Source: JBHIDJ01 sp046760105
GTDB lineage: Bacteria; Pseudomonadota; Gammaproteobacteria; Acidiferrobacterales; SPGG2
Length of the DNA stretch: 64,000 nucleotides
Reading direction: 5' to 3'
Assembly (NCBI GenBank): GCA_046760105.1
Contig: JBHIDJ010000007.1
Coordinates: 9,520 to 73,519, forward strand
Shown: in pieces, positions 41,905 through 50,870 of the stretch
Layout: each line of letters begins with the position of its first letter
Position numbering within the stretch: the first letter of the stretch is position 1
The notes under the pieces: model-generated
Seen by the model: the letters and a program-made list of their open reading frames with translations, nothing else
Database searches by the model: none
What the model was told of the DNA's origin: nothing
Position numbers and translations under genes: made by a program

Positions 41905-42273
41905 TCAGAGAGCGTTTTGCAGCCACCGCACACGGTCGCCGTGGCGCGCCCCGCTTACGGCGACAATATCAAATCGACACGGTTTCTTCGAGACCTTCCT
42001 GTTTCGTTGCAGATAATGGGCTGCTGTGGCCCTCAGTCTTGCCTGCTTGCGCGCATCAATCGTCTCCGCAGGCGTACCAAAATCATCTGAACGTCTATAG
42101 CGCACCTCAACGAACACCACGACATCGCGTTCCTGCATGATCAAGTCGATCTCGCCAAAAGGCGCACGATAATTGCGGTGAAGCAGCTGCAGCCCTTGAT
42201 CTCTCAAGTATTCGTATGCTGCGTGCTCGGCTTCACGACCTTGGCGCAGGTGTGTCGCTTGTCTCCGTGTCAC
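41905..42273 (-). CDS. yraN: UPF0102 (YraN) endonuclease-like protein
   Basis: A 122-residue YraN of the restriction-endonuclease-like fold. GREAEHAAYEYL, then NYRAPFGEIDLIMQERDVVVFVEVRYR (about residues 34-60) with the GEIDLI and FVEV(R/K) catalytic-type acids and base, is the family core. The function is not established; roles in DNA uptake or repair are suggested in other species. It overlaps the end of lpoA by 41 nt. Confidence 0.94.
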   Translation of the reverse strand: MTRRQATHLRQGREAEHAAYEYLRDQGLQLLHRNYRAPFGEIDLIMQERDVVVFVEVRYRRSDDFGTPAETIDARKQARLRATAAHYLQRNRKVSKKPCRFDIVAVSGARHGDRVRWLQNAL

Positions 42274-44185
42274 TGTCTATTTGTTGGAGTTGACTGGTGT
42301 ACTGCATAAACGTGTCCAACAACTCTGGCAGACCCTTCGTGAACTTCGCCCAGAGTAACTGACGGTGTAGGCGACCATCGTGGCCGAGACTTAGGCTGCT
42401 GGTGACACCATTAAAGCGTACCGCGTTCTCTGAGCTAATACGATTCAAGTGTGGGATTATGGCGTAGCTGTCTACCCCTAAGGCGAATAGTCTATCTAAC
42501 TGGGTGTGCGCATAGGGCCAGTCGACCTGGAGTGACCGCCTGAGTGCCTGTATCTTTCCGTCGTTGACAAGCATCCACGGCATATCGCCGAACCTGATCC
42601 CTTCAAGATCGGTATCCTGCACCTTGTCCGGTTTTCCTGTAAAGATGTGTGACGTAGCATAAACTGGGATATTTAGCGCCTGGTGATAATTCAACTGCGG
42701 CTTTATTAAACGGCCATGTTTCGCATCCGCGGCCAGGAAAACAAAGTCAACATCTTTTCGTCGCCTGGATTGAAACTTTAGTTTCATTCCTAATCTTGCC
42801 TCAAGCGTGCGCTTGCGTGCGTCGCTTTGGGCGATGTTCAGCAGACGTTTGATCGGCTGCGAATGATCACTTTCCCATGAATTGTACGAAATCGACGTCA
42901 GTAAAATACCACCGAGCTGCAGCCAATGATCCGCGAATGCCTGTTGCAAACGTTCGCCCCAGTCGCTATTGGTGTAAAGCACGGCTGCTTGGCGATGACC
43001 GTCCAGGTAAGCGCGCTCGGCAACTTGTCTTGCTTCCTGGTCTGGCGGCAGACCAAACTGAAAGATGTGGCCGGGCAAAGGTTCATCATCATAACGCGTA
43101 TGGCCAAGAAACAGCGCGGGTGTCGTCAGCTTGGCCTTCTTCACGACGGCATCTACCGCTTCGCGCCCCAACGGGCCAATAATAAAGTCAGCACCTTCAC
43201 GTGCCGCTTGTTCATAGAAATCGGGTGCGCGCGACGCATCATCACCGGTATCGTAAATAGTAATGACCGACTTGTCGGGATCATTATTTGCCGCATCCAT
43301 GGCGAGCACACCATCACGAACCGCCTTGGCGGCGACACCAAACTTAGAGCTGATGGGCACCAACAGCGCAATGCGGCTTACGCGACCCATCAGCCCGGGC
43401 TTGCGGCTGGCTAAGGTAGCGAGCAGCGATTTCGAGATCGGATGCTCTGGATGTGTTCTCTTCCAAACTGCGATCGCCTGTGCAAGTGGTCCTGGCCGCC
43501 CCGCGTTTTCGATTACTCTAATCGCAAGTTCGAGCCAACCCGTCAGCACCGGATCTGTCGCCAATTGAAACTCGCGCTTGAGTGTTGCCCGGGGTAACGA
43601 ATTGAGTATCTCCCAGAGCTGTAGCTGATTGTTCTCGATTTCATCCTTGGCAACAACGTAACGTTCACGGACAATCAGGTTCTTTACCGCCCCGATAGGG
43701 TCGCCCAACGCCAATTTCGCCTCTGCACGCACCACGTAGATTTGCGCTAACAGAGATGGATCTAGGTTACGTGTCCGTTGGGCCTCGTCGAGCAGGCCGA
43801 TGGCCTCTTGGTGGAAGCCTGCATGGGAGGCAATTTGCGCTTCGATGATGCGTTTGCGTGCGCGCAGATTGGCATCAAGGCCCGTCTCGTTGATCTCCTT
43901 GATCTTTTCGCGCGCCTCGTAGATCTGCCCGGCCTTGACGAGCGTTTCGACTGCCTTCAGCTTGAGGCCCTGTTTGTGGGGCCCTTCAACCTCCTCCGCG
44001 ACGCGGTCGTATTCTTCGGCGGCGCGCACGTATTCACCGGTGCGCTCTGCCTCTTCCGCGGTCGGGGTGGCAGGTGGTTTACTGATGACGCGCTCACGCG
44101 GCGCGGTTGCACAGGACTGAAGCTGCAGGATACCGATCACCAACAGCGCACAAGTCAGGACGTGTGTGCGGGAGAGTAGCCTCAT
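42233..44185 (-). CDS. lpoA: Penicillin-binding protein activator LpoA
   Basis: A 650-residue outer-membrane lipoprotein that reaches through peptidoglycan and activates PBP1A. The lipobox LQLQSC puts the lipidated Cys at about residue 25. An N-terminal TPR-like helical region (about 45-260) is followed by a periplasmic-binding-protein-like domain (about 270-630), with ISRIALLVPISSKFGVAAKAVRDGVLA-type start and FIIGPLGREAVDAV. Divergent from rsmI, as in E. coli. The starts of the two genes are about 50 nt apart. Confidence 0.95.
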   Translation of the reverse strand: MRLLSRTHVLTCALLVIGILQLQSCATAPRERVISKPPATPTAEEAERTGEYVRAAEEYDRVAEEVEGPHKQGLKLKAVETLVKAGQIYEAREKIKEINETGLDANLRARKRIIEAQIASHAGFHQEAIGLLDEAQRTRNLDPSLLAQIYVVRAEAKLALGDPIGAVKNLIVRERYVVAKDEIENNQLQLWEILNSLPRATLKREFQLATDPVLTGWLELAIRVIENAGRPGPLAQAIAVWKRTHPEHPISKSLLATLASRKPGLMGRVSRIALLVPISSKFGVAAKAVRDGVLAMDAANNDPDKSVITIYDTGDDASRAPDFYEQAAREGADFIIGPLGREAVDAVVKKAKLTTPALFLGHTRYDDEPLPGHIFQFGLPPDQEARQVAERAYLDGHRQAAVLYTNSDWGERLQQAFADHWLQLGGILLTSISYNSWESDHSQPIKRLLNIAQSDARKRTLEARLGMKLKFQSRRRKDVDFVFLAADAKHGRLIKPQLNYHQALNIPVYATSHIFTGKPDKVQDTDLEGIRFGDMPWMLVNDGKIQALRRSLQVDWPYAHTQLDRLFALGVDSYAIIPHLNRISSENAVRFNGVTSSLSLGHDGRLHRQLLWAKFTKGLPELLDTFMQYTSQLQQIDSDTETSDTPAPRS

Positions 44186-44237
44186 GGTAAATATTGCTTA
44201 TAAGGTCGCCGGTAGAGTATCCAAAGGGCGCGTATCC

Positions 44238-45086
44238 GTGTCAAACAAGGTGGGCGTGTTGTATGTGGTAGCGACGCCGATCGGTAATCTCGCGGATATC
44301 ACCCACCGCGCCGTCCAGCTGTTGTCTAAGGTTGACCTTATTGCTGCCGAAGACACCCGCCATGCTCGCAAGTTACTGCACCATTTCGGGGTCGCAACAA
44401 AGATGATCGCATTCCATGACCACAACGAATTATCCCAAATTCCGAAGCTGCTCGGTTTATTGCATCAGGGAAAGTGTATCGCACTCGTCAGTGATGCGGG
44501 TACACCGCTTATCAGCGATCCCGGCTTTAAGCTCGTGTGCGCGGTGCATACGTCACAAATTCCGGTTGTGCCGGTACCCGGCCCTTGCGCCGCGATCGCC
44601 GCGCTATCTGTTGCTGGTTTGCCTACCGATAGCTTCGCATTCGATGGTTTCCCACCCTCAAAGGCGGTGGCGCGAGCAGCCTTTTTTGCCGAGCGCCAGC
44701 GCGAGCGACGGACATTGGTATTTTACGAAAGCCCCCACCGTCTGATGGCTTCGCTGCGCGCAATGGCGGACGCTTTCGGGAAAGACCGGCCAGCGGTATT
44801 GGCGCGTGAGCTAACGAAGAAATTCGAAACCATACGCCACGCAAGCCTAGGTGAACTCTGCGACTGGGTTGCCGCCGACAAGGACCAGCAGCGCGGCGAG
44901 TTCGTGGTGATCGTGGGCGGTGCGCGCTTAGTAGGCGACGTGACTGACGACACAGAAGCCGAGCGGGTGGTTCGCATCTTGCTGCATGAGCTCCCCGTCA
45001 AACAGGCGGCGACGCTTGCGGCTGAAATCACGAATCAACCGCGCCGCCGACTCTACCGGCTCGCACTCGATCTGGCCGATGACTGA
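44238..45086 (+). CDS. rsmI: 16S rRNA 2'-O-ribose C1402 methyltransferase
   Basis: A 282-residue RsmI of the tetrapyrrole-methylase fold that modifies C1402 in the decoding centre with RsmH (encoded downstream). LYVVATPIGNLADIT (residues 8-22), AAEDTRHARKLLHHF, ALVSDAGTPLISDPGF and the VPVPGPCAAIAALSVAGLPTDSF block are diagnostic. The frame is open to 44166, with an ATG at 44184, but those lie across the lpoA start; GTG 44238 fits the family length and has AAGGG about ten bases before. Confidence 0.95.
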   Translation: MSNKVGVLYVVATPIGNLADITHRAVQLLSKVDLIAAEDTRHARKLLHHFGVATKMIAFHDHNELSQIPKLLGLLHQGKCIALVSDAGTPLISDPGFKLVCAVHTSQIPVVPVPGPCAAIAALSVAGLPTDSFAFDGFPPSKAVARAAFFAERQRERRTLVFYESPHRLMASLRAMADAFGKDRPAVLARELTKKFETIRHASLGELCDWVAADKDQQRGEFVVIVGGARLVGDVTDDTEAERVVRILLHELPVKQAATLAAEITNQPRRRLYRLALDLADD

Positions 45087-45093
45087 GGTGGTC

Positions 45094-45120
45094 TTGCGGG
45101 ATACGCAGAGCTGGTATACT
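45094..45120 (+). promoter_or_regulatory. Promoter of rnpB
   Basis: TTGCGG (45094-45099) and an extended -10 TGGTATACT with TATACT at 45115-45120, 15 nt apart. Starting seven to nine bases downstream puts the transcript start at about 45127-45129, which is the first base of the rnpB P1 helix. The agreement between promoter and RNA end makes it credible. Confidence 0.7.
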
Positions 45121-45128
45121 GATCCTTC

Positions 45129-45612
45129 GGGAGTCGGCCAGACAGCCGCCCAGCCACTTACCCTAGCGCGGCCCATCGGACGCAGCTTCAGGGGTTCAGC
45201 GACGAGGTATGCCTCATCCGCGGAAGCGGCCTGCTAAGGTAAGTGGCTGGGAGGAAAGTCCGGGCTCCATAGGGCAGGGTGCCAGGTAACGCCTGGGGGG
45301 CGCGAGCCCACGGAAAGTGCCACAGAAAACAGACCGCCCGGCCACTAACTCCCATAAGGTCTTGATCGCATTCACGTTTCTAGACCGTATAGGAGTTAGT
45401 GGCTGGGTAAGGGTGAAAAGGTGCGGTAAGAGCGCACCGCACCGGTGGCAACACCGGTGGCAGGGTAAACCCCACCCGGAGCAAGGCCAAATAGGGGAAC
45501 CATGGCGTGGCCCACGCCGTTCCCGGGTAGGCCGCTAGAGGCACGCGGCGACGTGTGCCCGAGATGAATGGCTGTCCTCGACAGAACCCGGCTTATCGGC
45601 TGACTCCCGACC
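45129..45612 (+). ncRNA. rnpB: RNase P RNA (bacterial type A) with expanded P3 and P12
   Basis: The catalytic RNA that removes 5' leaders from tRNA precursors. P1 is GGGAGTCGGCC (45129) with GGCTGACTCCC (45598-45608); P2 is GACAGCC with GGCTGTC. The core P4/J3-4 GAGGAAAGTCCGGGCTCC, the GGTGCCAGGTAACGCC region, GGTGCGGTAAGAGCGCACC, CCACCCGGAGCAAGGCC and the 3' CGACAGAACCCGGCTTATCGG are near-identical to E. coli. At about 480 nt it is much longer than the 377-nt E. coli RNA because P3 (arms 45149-45162 and 45238-45251, 75-nt interior) and P12 (arms 45341-45352 and 45392-45403) are enlarged. It lies between rsmI and mraZ, a common place. Confidence 0.95.
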
Positions 45613-45760
45613 ACCCGTCTGGTAGGCCCACCGCGGTCAATCCAGCAAGAAAACGTCCACAAACCGCGTTTGTCGCGGGTTCCGCAAGCGACCGCCCATC
45701 GGTCTTCGCTAAGCATCTGTCCTGAAAGAAAAAAAACACTTGGCACCAGTGCAATATCGC

Positions 45761-45790
45761 TTGACAGTGCTAAAAGAACCTAACTATAGT
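45761..45790 (+). promoter_or_regulatory. Promoter of the mraZ-led division cluster
   Basis: A perfect -35 TTGACA (45761-45766), an 18-nt spacer and -10 TATAGT (45785-45790) about 60 nt before mraZ. The start would be near 45797, directly at the MraZ boxes. This is the likely main promoter of the dcw cluster. Confidence 0.75.
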
Positions 45791-45798
45791 GTCGGATA

Positions 45799-45824
45799 GT
45801 GGGAAATTGTGGATATTTGTGGGA
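45799..45824 (+). promoter_or_regulatory. MraZ-binding boxes
   Basis: Three direct repeats at exactly 10-bp spacing: GTGGGA (45799-45804), GTGGAT (45809-45814), GTGGGA (45819-45824). MraZ in E. coli and Mycoplasma binds TGGGN repeats with this spacing at its own promoter and represses the cluster. Location at the predicted start fits autoregulation. Confidence 0.85.
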
Positions 45825-45849
45825 TTTTTTGGATTAAGGCGCAGGTATT

Positions 45850-46305
45850 ATGTTTCGCGGTCTGGCCACCTTGAATCTGGACAGCAAAGGGCGCATGGCG
45901 ATCCCGACTCGGTATCGTGAAAGCCTGCTGCGCCATTGCAACGGTCAGATGGTTATTACCGTCGATCGCGACCATTGCCTGCTGCTCTACACACTGCCCG
46001 ACTGGGAGGAAATCGAACGGAAACTGGTGAGGTTGCCGAGCTTTAACCGACAGGCGCGGCGCATGCAACGTTTGCTTATCGGTCATGCCACCGAGTGCGA
46101 AATGGACGGTAATGGACGCATACTGCTGCCCCCGCCACTGCGTGAGTTTGCGGGCCTGGACAAGACGGTGGTCTTAATCGGACAAGGCAACAAGTTCGAA
46201 GTGTGGGCAGAAAACGCCTGGGACGCGCGGCGCAGTGAATGGCTCGGCGAAAGCGCTGATGACGACGGGAACCTTCCTGATGAATTGGGCTCGTTGTCGC
46301 TCTAG
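45850..46305 (+). CDS. mraZ: Transcriptional regulator MraZ
   Basis: A 151-residue MraZ with two AbrB-like SpoVT domains forming a ring-shaped DNA-binding protein. FRGLATLNLDSKGRMAIPTRYR (residues 2-23) and the second copy TECEMDGNGRILLPPPLREFA (about 79-99) show the paired DxxGR motifs. It represses the cell-division cluster that it heads. The boxes and promoter described upstream match this role. Confidence 0.97.
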   Translation: MFRGLATLNLDSKGRMAIPTRYRESLLRHCNGQMVITVDRDHCLLLYTLPDWEEIERKLVRLPSFNRQARRMQRLLIGHATECEMDGNGRILLPPPLREFAGLDKTVVLIGQGNKFEVWAENAWDARRSEWLGESADDDGNLPDELGSLSL

Positions 46306-46461
46306 TAGCGGCAAACGCACGGGCGCGCAGGGTAAGAGGGCATGCTGGTAAACCCTTCGCTCGGCGAGCACGGATGTCGGGGGTGGGTCGATAAGCGTTG
46401 CCACCCTGTGCGAGCGGGTGTTCGAGCAAACGCGGCTCTTCGTTTCGGCCGGGGACAAAAC

Positions 46462-47406
46462 GTGGATGAATTCGAGCATCTTCCTGTTTTGCTTGACGAA
46501 GTCATAGCAGCGCTGAAGGTGAAATCGGATGGGATTTATATCGATGCCACTTATGGGCGTGGTGGACATGTGGCGGCCATACTTGATCGACTGGGCCCAC
46601 GCGGGCGGGTCCTGGCGCTGGATCGGGATCCGCAAGCCGTCTCGGCAGCAGAAACACGGTTTAGCAGCGACCGGCGCTTCTCAGTAACGCGGGCACCGTT
46701 CTCGCGGATAGGCCACTACATCGACAGCTCGCGTTTGACGGGGAAGATCAACGGTATTTTATTTGACTTGGGTGTATCGTCGCCGCAGCTTGACGATTTC
46801 GGGCGTGGCTTTAGCTTCCAACGCACGGGTCCGCTCGATATGCGCATGGATCCCGATACAGGCGTTCCGGCAGCACAGTGGATTAACAGTGCCCGCGAGA
46901 GCGAAATCGCATCGGTGTTGAAGAATCTCGGCGAGGAACGCTACGCAAAGCGCATTGCACACCGGATCATCCATGAACGCAAGAAACGAGCGATCGAGAC
47001 CTCGAGCGAGCTCGCGGATGTCGTGGCAAAGGCGGTGCCGACGCGCGAACCGGGAAAACACCCCGCAACCCGGACGTTTCTGGCCATACGCTTATTTGTT
47101 AATGCCGAGCTGGAGGAGCTACGCGCCGCGCTTCCACAGGCCCTGAACGTGTTGGCACCGGGTGGGCGCCTGGCCGTGATTAGCTTCCACTCCCTTGAGG
47201 ATCGGTTAGTGAAGCGCTTTATGCGAGAACAGGCACGCGGTGATGGACTACCACCCGGTTTGCCGGTCCGCCAGCAGGAACTAAAGCCACGGCTAAAACT
47301 CGTCGGTAAGCCCGTGCGTGCAAGCGAGACGGAAGTAAAACGCAATCCACGGGCGCGCAGCGCTCTGCTACGGGTTGCGGAACGGATTGAGGAGGATCGT
47401 GCCTAG
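46462..47406 (+). CDS. rsmH: 16S rRNA N4-methylcytidine-1402 methyltransferase
   Basis: A 314-residue RsmH that methylates C1402 N4 in 16S rRNA. HLPVLLDEVIAAL (residues 6-18), DATYGRGGH (SAM motif I), FDLGVSSPQLDD and ISFHSLEDRLVKRFMR are family signatures. The frame is open from 46342, but the GTG at 46462 with GGGGA seven bases before gives the standard size (E. coli 313). It ends overlapping the start of ftsL. Confidence 0.96.
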   Translation: MDEFEHLPVLLDEVIAALKVKSDGIYIDATYGRGGHVAAILDRLGPRGRVLALDRDPQAVSAAETRFSSDRRFSVTRAPFSRIGHYIDSSRLTGKINGILFDLGVSSPQLDDFGRGFSFQRTGPLDMRMDPDTGVPAAQWINSARESEIASVLKNLGEERYAKRIAHRIIHERKKRAIETSSELADVVAKAVPTREPGKHPATRTFLAIRLFVNAELEELRAALPQALNVLAPGGRLAVISFHSLEDRLVKRFMREQARGDGLPPGLPVRQQELKPRLKLVGKPVRASETEVKRNPRARSALLRVAERIEEDRA

Positions 47407-47677
47407 AGGCATCGCCATGCTGATGGTGGCGGTGTTTGTGACAGCGATCACGGTGGTGGGACTACGCCACCAAAGCCGGCTATTGGCTGGACAGTTCCAA
47501 TCACTGCAAAGTGAGCGGGACGCGTTGAACACCGAATGGGGCAAGTTACTGCTAGAAGAGGGTGCTTGGTCCGAACATCGACGCATTGAGTTACTTGCAC
47601 GCACGCGACTTGGTATGACAACACCGGACGCGCGACGAATCGTGGTGCTCGACCTGCGTCGGAGGACGGAGCCATGA
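47399..47677 (+). CDS. ftsL: Cell division protein FtsL
   Basis: A 92-residue bitopic protein of the FtsQLB divisome complex. One membrane helix (about residues 6-24) is followed by a periplasmic coiled coil with RHQSRLLAGQFQSLQSERDALNTEWGKLLLEE and the LARTRLGM ending. The GTG at 47399 overlaps the rsmH stop and has GGAGG close upstream; a TTG at 47375 and an ATG at 47417 are alternatives. Ends as ATGA with ftsI. Confidence 0.92.
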   Translation: MPRGIAMLMVAVFVTAITVVGLRHQSRLLAGQFQSLQSERDALNTEWGKLLLEEGAWSEHRRIELLARTRLGMTTPDARRIVVLDLRRRTEP

Positions 47678-49392
47678 GCCGGCGCACAAGGGATATCGGT
47701 CATCCGATGCGTTATTGGATCGTTCTTGTCCTGCTCTTAAGCAGCTTGGCGCTATTGGGAACGCGAGCCGCTTATCTTCAGGTCGTGACGTCTGACTACC
47801 TGCAGCGGCAGGGCAATGCGCGTCATCTGCGCACGATCACGGACAACGCGCACCGTGGCATGATTGTAGATCGAAATGGCGAGCCGCTAGCCGTTAGCAC
47901 ACCGGTCGAATCGGTGTGGGCGCATCCGGCGACGCTTGCCAAGGCGCGCCTTAAGTGGAGTGGCTTAGCAGCGGCGTTAGGTCTACGCGTACACGATCTG
48001 TCGCAATTGCTGAGGAAGTATGCCGCGCGCGAGTTCATGTATCTAAAGCGTCATGTAACGCCAGAGGTCGCGCGACGTGTCAAGGAACTGAAGATCCAGG
48101 GTGTAGCACTACAGCGGGAATATCGGCGTTACTATCCTACGGGTGCCGTCAGTGGGCATGTGATTGGCTTTACTGACATCGACGATTACGGTCAGGAAGG
48201 GTTGGAGCTGGCATATGACCACGTCCTTCGCGCGACACCGGGTAAGAAGCGGGTGCTAAAGGATCTCCATGGCAACGTGGTAGAAACGCTAGAGAGCGTT
48301 TCACTCCCATTGCCGGGCAAGGACTTGGTCGTAAGCCTCGACCGGCGCATCCAATACCTTGCTTACCGCGAGTTGCAGACAGCGATGAAGGCCCACAGTG
48401 CACGCGCTGCTAGCGCCATTGTGCTCGACGCGCGCACCGGCGAGGTCTTGGCAATGGTCAACCAGCCCGCCTTCAACCCTAATAGGCGTGCCAATCCGCA
48501 TGGCGCCGTGTTCCGCAATCGCGCGGTAACGGATGTATTCGAGCCTGGGTCCACGCTTAAGCCGTTTACGATCGCCGTTGCCCTCGAGAGTGGGAGATTT
48601 GCGCCCGGTACCCTGATCGACACCAACCCGGGCCGTTTTCGGGTCGGGTCAAAGATCATTCGTGATCCGCGCAACTATGGCTGGTTGAATGTCGCTCAGG
48701 TCATAGAGAAATCAAGCAACGTGGGTGCAGCCAAGATCGCGCTTGAGATGGACAAATATCGCATCTGGCAGATGTTCAGACATGTGGGCTTCGGAGACTT
48801 GACCGGCAGTCGATTACCGGGTGAATCCGCCGGGCTGTTGAATCCGTCCTCCAGTTGGGTTCCGATTGACCAGGCGAACGTATCCTTTGGTTATGGGATT
48901 TCGGTGACGGCCCTGCAGCTGGCGCGCGCCTATGCCACATTGGCGAATGACGGTGTGATCGTACCCATCACGCTGTTGCGCCGTACGCGTTCGGTTCGCG
49001 GTCAGCGGGTGATGTCGTACCGTACAGCGAGGCAGATCCGCAGCATGCTCGAATTGGCCGTGAGCAACGAGGGTACAGGCACCGCCGCGCAGGTCACACA
49101 CTATACAGTGGCCGGAAAGACCGGGACTGTCCATAAGCTTGTGTCCGGCGACTATGTAGACGATCGTTATGTGGCGTCGTTTGCTGGCATGGCGCCAGCG
49201 TCGAACCCACGCCTCGTAATGGTCGTCACCGTAGACGAACCGGCTGAACGCGGACACTTCGGCGGACAAACGGCCGCGCCGGTGTTTAGTCGCGTGATGG
49301 CAGGCGCGTTGCGGTTGCTGAACACCCCACCGGATACACCGGAGCCCCGGTTACAGTGGGCAGCCCCGAAGGAAAACAATCACACCACGTGA
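47674..49392 (+). CDS. ftsI: Peptidoglycan D,D-transpeptidase FtsI (PBP3)
   Basis: A 572-residue class B penicillin-binding protein for septal cross-linking. A membrane helix (about residues 13-33), the pedestal domain and the transpeptidase domain follow. Active-site S293 is in PGSTLKPF, the SxN motif is SSN near 347-349, and KTG is at 482-484. Size similar to E. coli PBP3 (588). TGATG coupling to murE. Confidence 0.98.
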   Translation: MSRRTRDIGHPMRYWIVLVLLLSSLALLGTRAAYLQVVTSDYLQRQGNARHLRTITDNAHRGMIVDRNGEPLAVSTPVESVWAHPATLAKARLKWSGLAAALGLRVHDLSQLLRKYAAREFMYLKRHVTPEVARRVKELKIQGVALQREYRRYYPTGAVSGHVIGFTDIDDYGQEGLELAYDHVLRATPGKKRVLKDLHGNVVETLESVSLPLPGKDLVVSLDRRIQYLAYRELQTAMKAHSARAASAIVLDARTGEVLAMVNQPAFNPNRRANPHGAVFRNRAVTDVFEPGSTLKPFTIAVALESGRFAPGTLIDTNPGRFRVGSKIIRDPRNYGWLNVAQVIEKSSNVGAAKIALEMDKYRIWQMFRHVGFGDLTGSRLPGESAGLLNPSSSWVPIDQANVSFGYGISVTALQLARAYATLANDGVIVPITLLRRTRSVRGQRVMSYRTARQIRSMLELAVSNEGTGTAAQVTHYTVAGKTGTVHKLVSGDYVDDRYVASFAGMAPASNPRLVMVVTVDEPAERGHFGGQTAAPVFSRVMAGALRLLNTPPDTPEPRLQWAAPKENNHTT

Positions 49393-50870
49393 TGGCAGGC
49401 ACGAGAACAGATCGTCAACGTTTACGTGAGCTCGTGAGTGGGTTAGTTGACGTGTCTGATGGCGACGACCGTGACATAAGCGGCCTTACGCTTGACAGCC
49501 GGCACGTCCAGGCTGGCGACTTGTTTATCGCACTTCGCGGCACGTCGTTAGACGGCCGCGACTTCGTTCACGATGCCGAGCAGCAGGGAGCAGCCGCCGT
49601 GTTATGCGAGGCCGGTGATGGTCACGCATTTGCTGGTCTGTCGATCCCGGTTTTCGTTATCAAAGATCTGCGCACACGAGTGGGCATCATCGCCGATCGT
49701 TTCTTCGGATCGCCGTCGAAGCGGGTGGTCGTCGTCGGTATCACCGGTACCAATGGCAAGACGACCTGCAGCCACCTGCTCGCGCAGGCGCTGGATACAC
49801 CGCCGAGGCGCTGCGCGTTGATCGGTACGCTCGGCAGCGGTTTTCCGACGGCGCTTGAGCCGATGGCCACTACCACCCCGGATGCGATCGCAGTTCACCG
49901 ACTGCTGGCGGGGTTCGTTCGCGCTGGTGCCACGCATGTATCTATGGAAGTGTCTTCGCATGCCTTGGAGCAGGCACGCATCACGGGTATCGCTTTTGAC
50001 ATCGCAGTCTTTACCAACCTCTCGCGTGACCATCTCGACTATCACGGCGACATGGTTGGCTATGGCGCCGCCAAATCCCGACTATTTGCGATCGACCGCT
50101 TACAGCACGCGGTCATCAACCACGATGATCCGTTTGGTCGCGAGCTTTTAGAGAGGCTCCGCGGCGAGCTGCACACCATCAGCTTCGGCATCAGCGAAGG
50201 CGATGTACACGCGCGCGAGATTCATCTCCGAGCTGATGGATTGGAACTGCACGCCGCCACACCCCAGGGCGAGATCAAGCTCCGCGTTCCGCTGCTGGGG
50301 CGATTTAATGTAGCTAACCTGCTCGCGGTTCTCACGTGTCTACTCGCTTGCGGATTGAGTGTGGAGGCGGCGCGAAAAGATTTGCGTCGGGTACAACCGG
50401 TGGCAGGCCGGGTGGAACCCTTTGGCGGCGAAGCCGGCGTGCCATTGGTTGTTGTGGATTACGCCCACACGCCTGACGCACTGGAGCAGGTATTGCGCGC
50501 ATTGCGCGCGCATACTCGTGGGCGTTTGTACTGCGTCTTCGGTTGCGGCGGCGACCGCGATCGTGGCAAACGACCACAAATGGGCCAGATTGCGGAACGG
50601 CTGGCCGACGTGGTGGTGTTATCGGACGACAACCCGCGCCATGAGCCGGGTGATCAGATCATTGACGACATCGCTGACGGCATGCACACGACGCCGCGTG
50701 TAATCCGCGACCGCGCGAGCGCTATCCGTACCGTCATTCGAGAGGCCGCGCCCTCCGACGTCGTGCTCATTGCCGGTAAAGGTCATGAGGAATACCAGCT
50801 CGTCGGCGACAAGCGGGTGGCGTACAGCGATCGTGACACGGTGCGGAATATCGTGGGAGAGGCTGCGTGA
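49392..50870 (+). CDS. murE: UDP-MurNAc-tripeptide synthetase (meso-DAP adding)
   Basis: A 492-residue Mur ligase. ATP loop ITGTNGKTT lies near residue 118, VSMEVSSHAL and NLSRDHLDYHG are catalytic-domain motifs, and D413-N414-P415-R416 is the DNPR motif that marks meso-diaminopimelate specificity. The frame is open from 49356, but the ATG at 49392, coupled to the ftsI stop, is the natural start. Confidence 0.97.
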   Translation: MAGTRTDRQRLRELVSGLVDVSDGDDRDISGLTLDSRHVQAGDLFIALRGTSLDGRDFVHDAEQQGAAAVLCEAGDGHAFAGLSIPVFVIKDLRTRVGIIADRFFGSPSKRVVVVGITGTNGKTTCSHLLAQALDTPPRRCALIGTLGSGFPTALEPMATTTPDAIAVHRLLAGFVRAGATHVSMEVSSHALEQARITGIAFDIAVFTNLSRDHLDYHGDMVGYGAAKSRLFAIDRLQHAVINHDDPFGRELLERLRGELHTISFGISEGDVHAREIHLRADGLELHAATPQGEIKLRVPLLGRFNVANLLAVLTCLLACGLSVEAARKDLRRVQPVAGRVEPFGGEAGVPLVVVDYAHTPDALEQVLRALRAHTRGRLYCVFGCGGDRDRGKRPQMGQIAERLADVVVLSDDNPRHEPGDQIIDDIADGMHTTPRVIRDRASAIRTVIREAAPSDVVLIAGKGHEEYQLVGDKRVAYSDRDTVRNIVGEAA

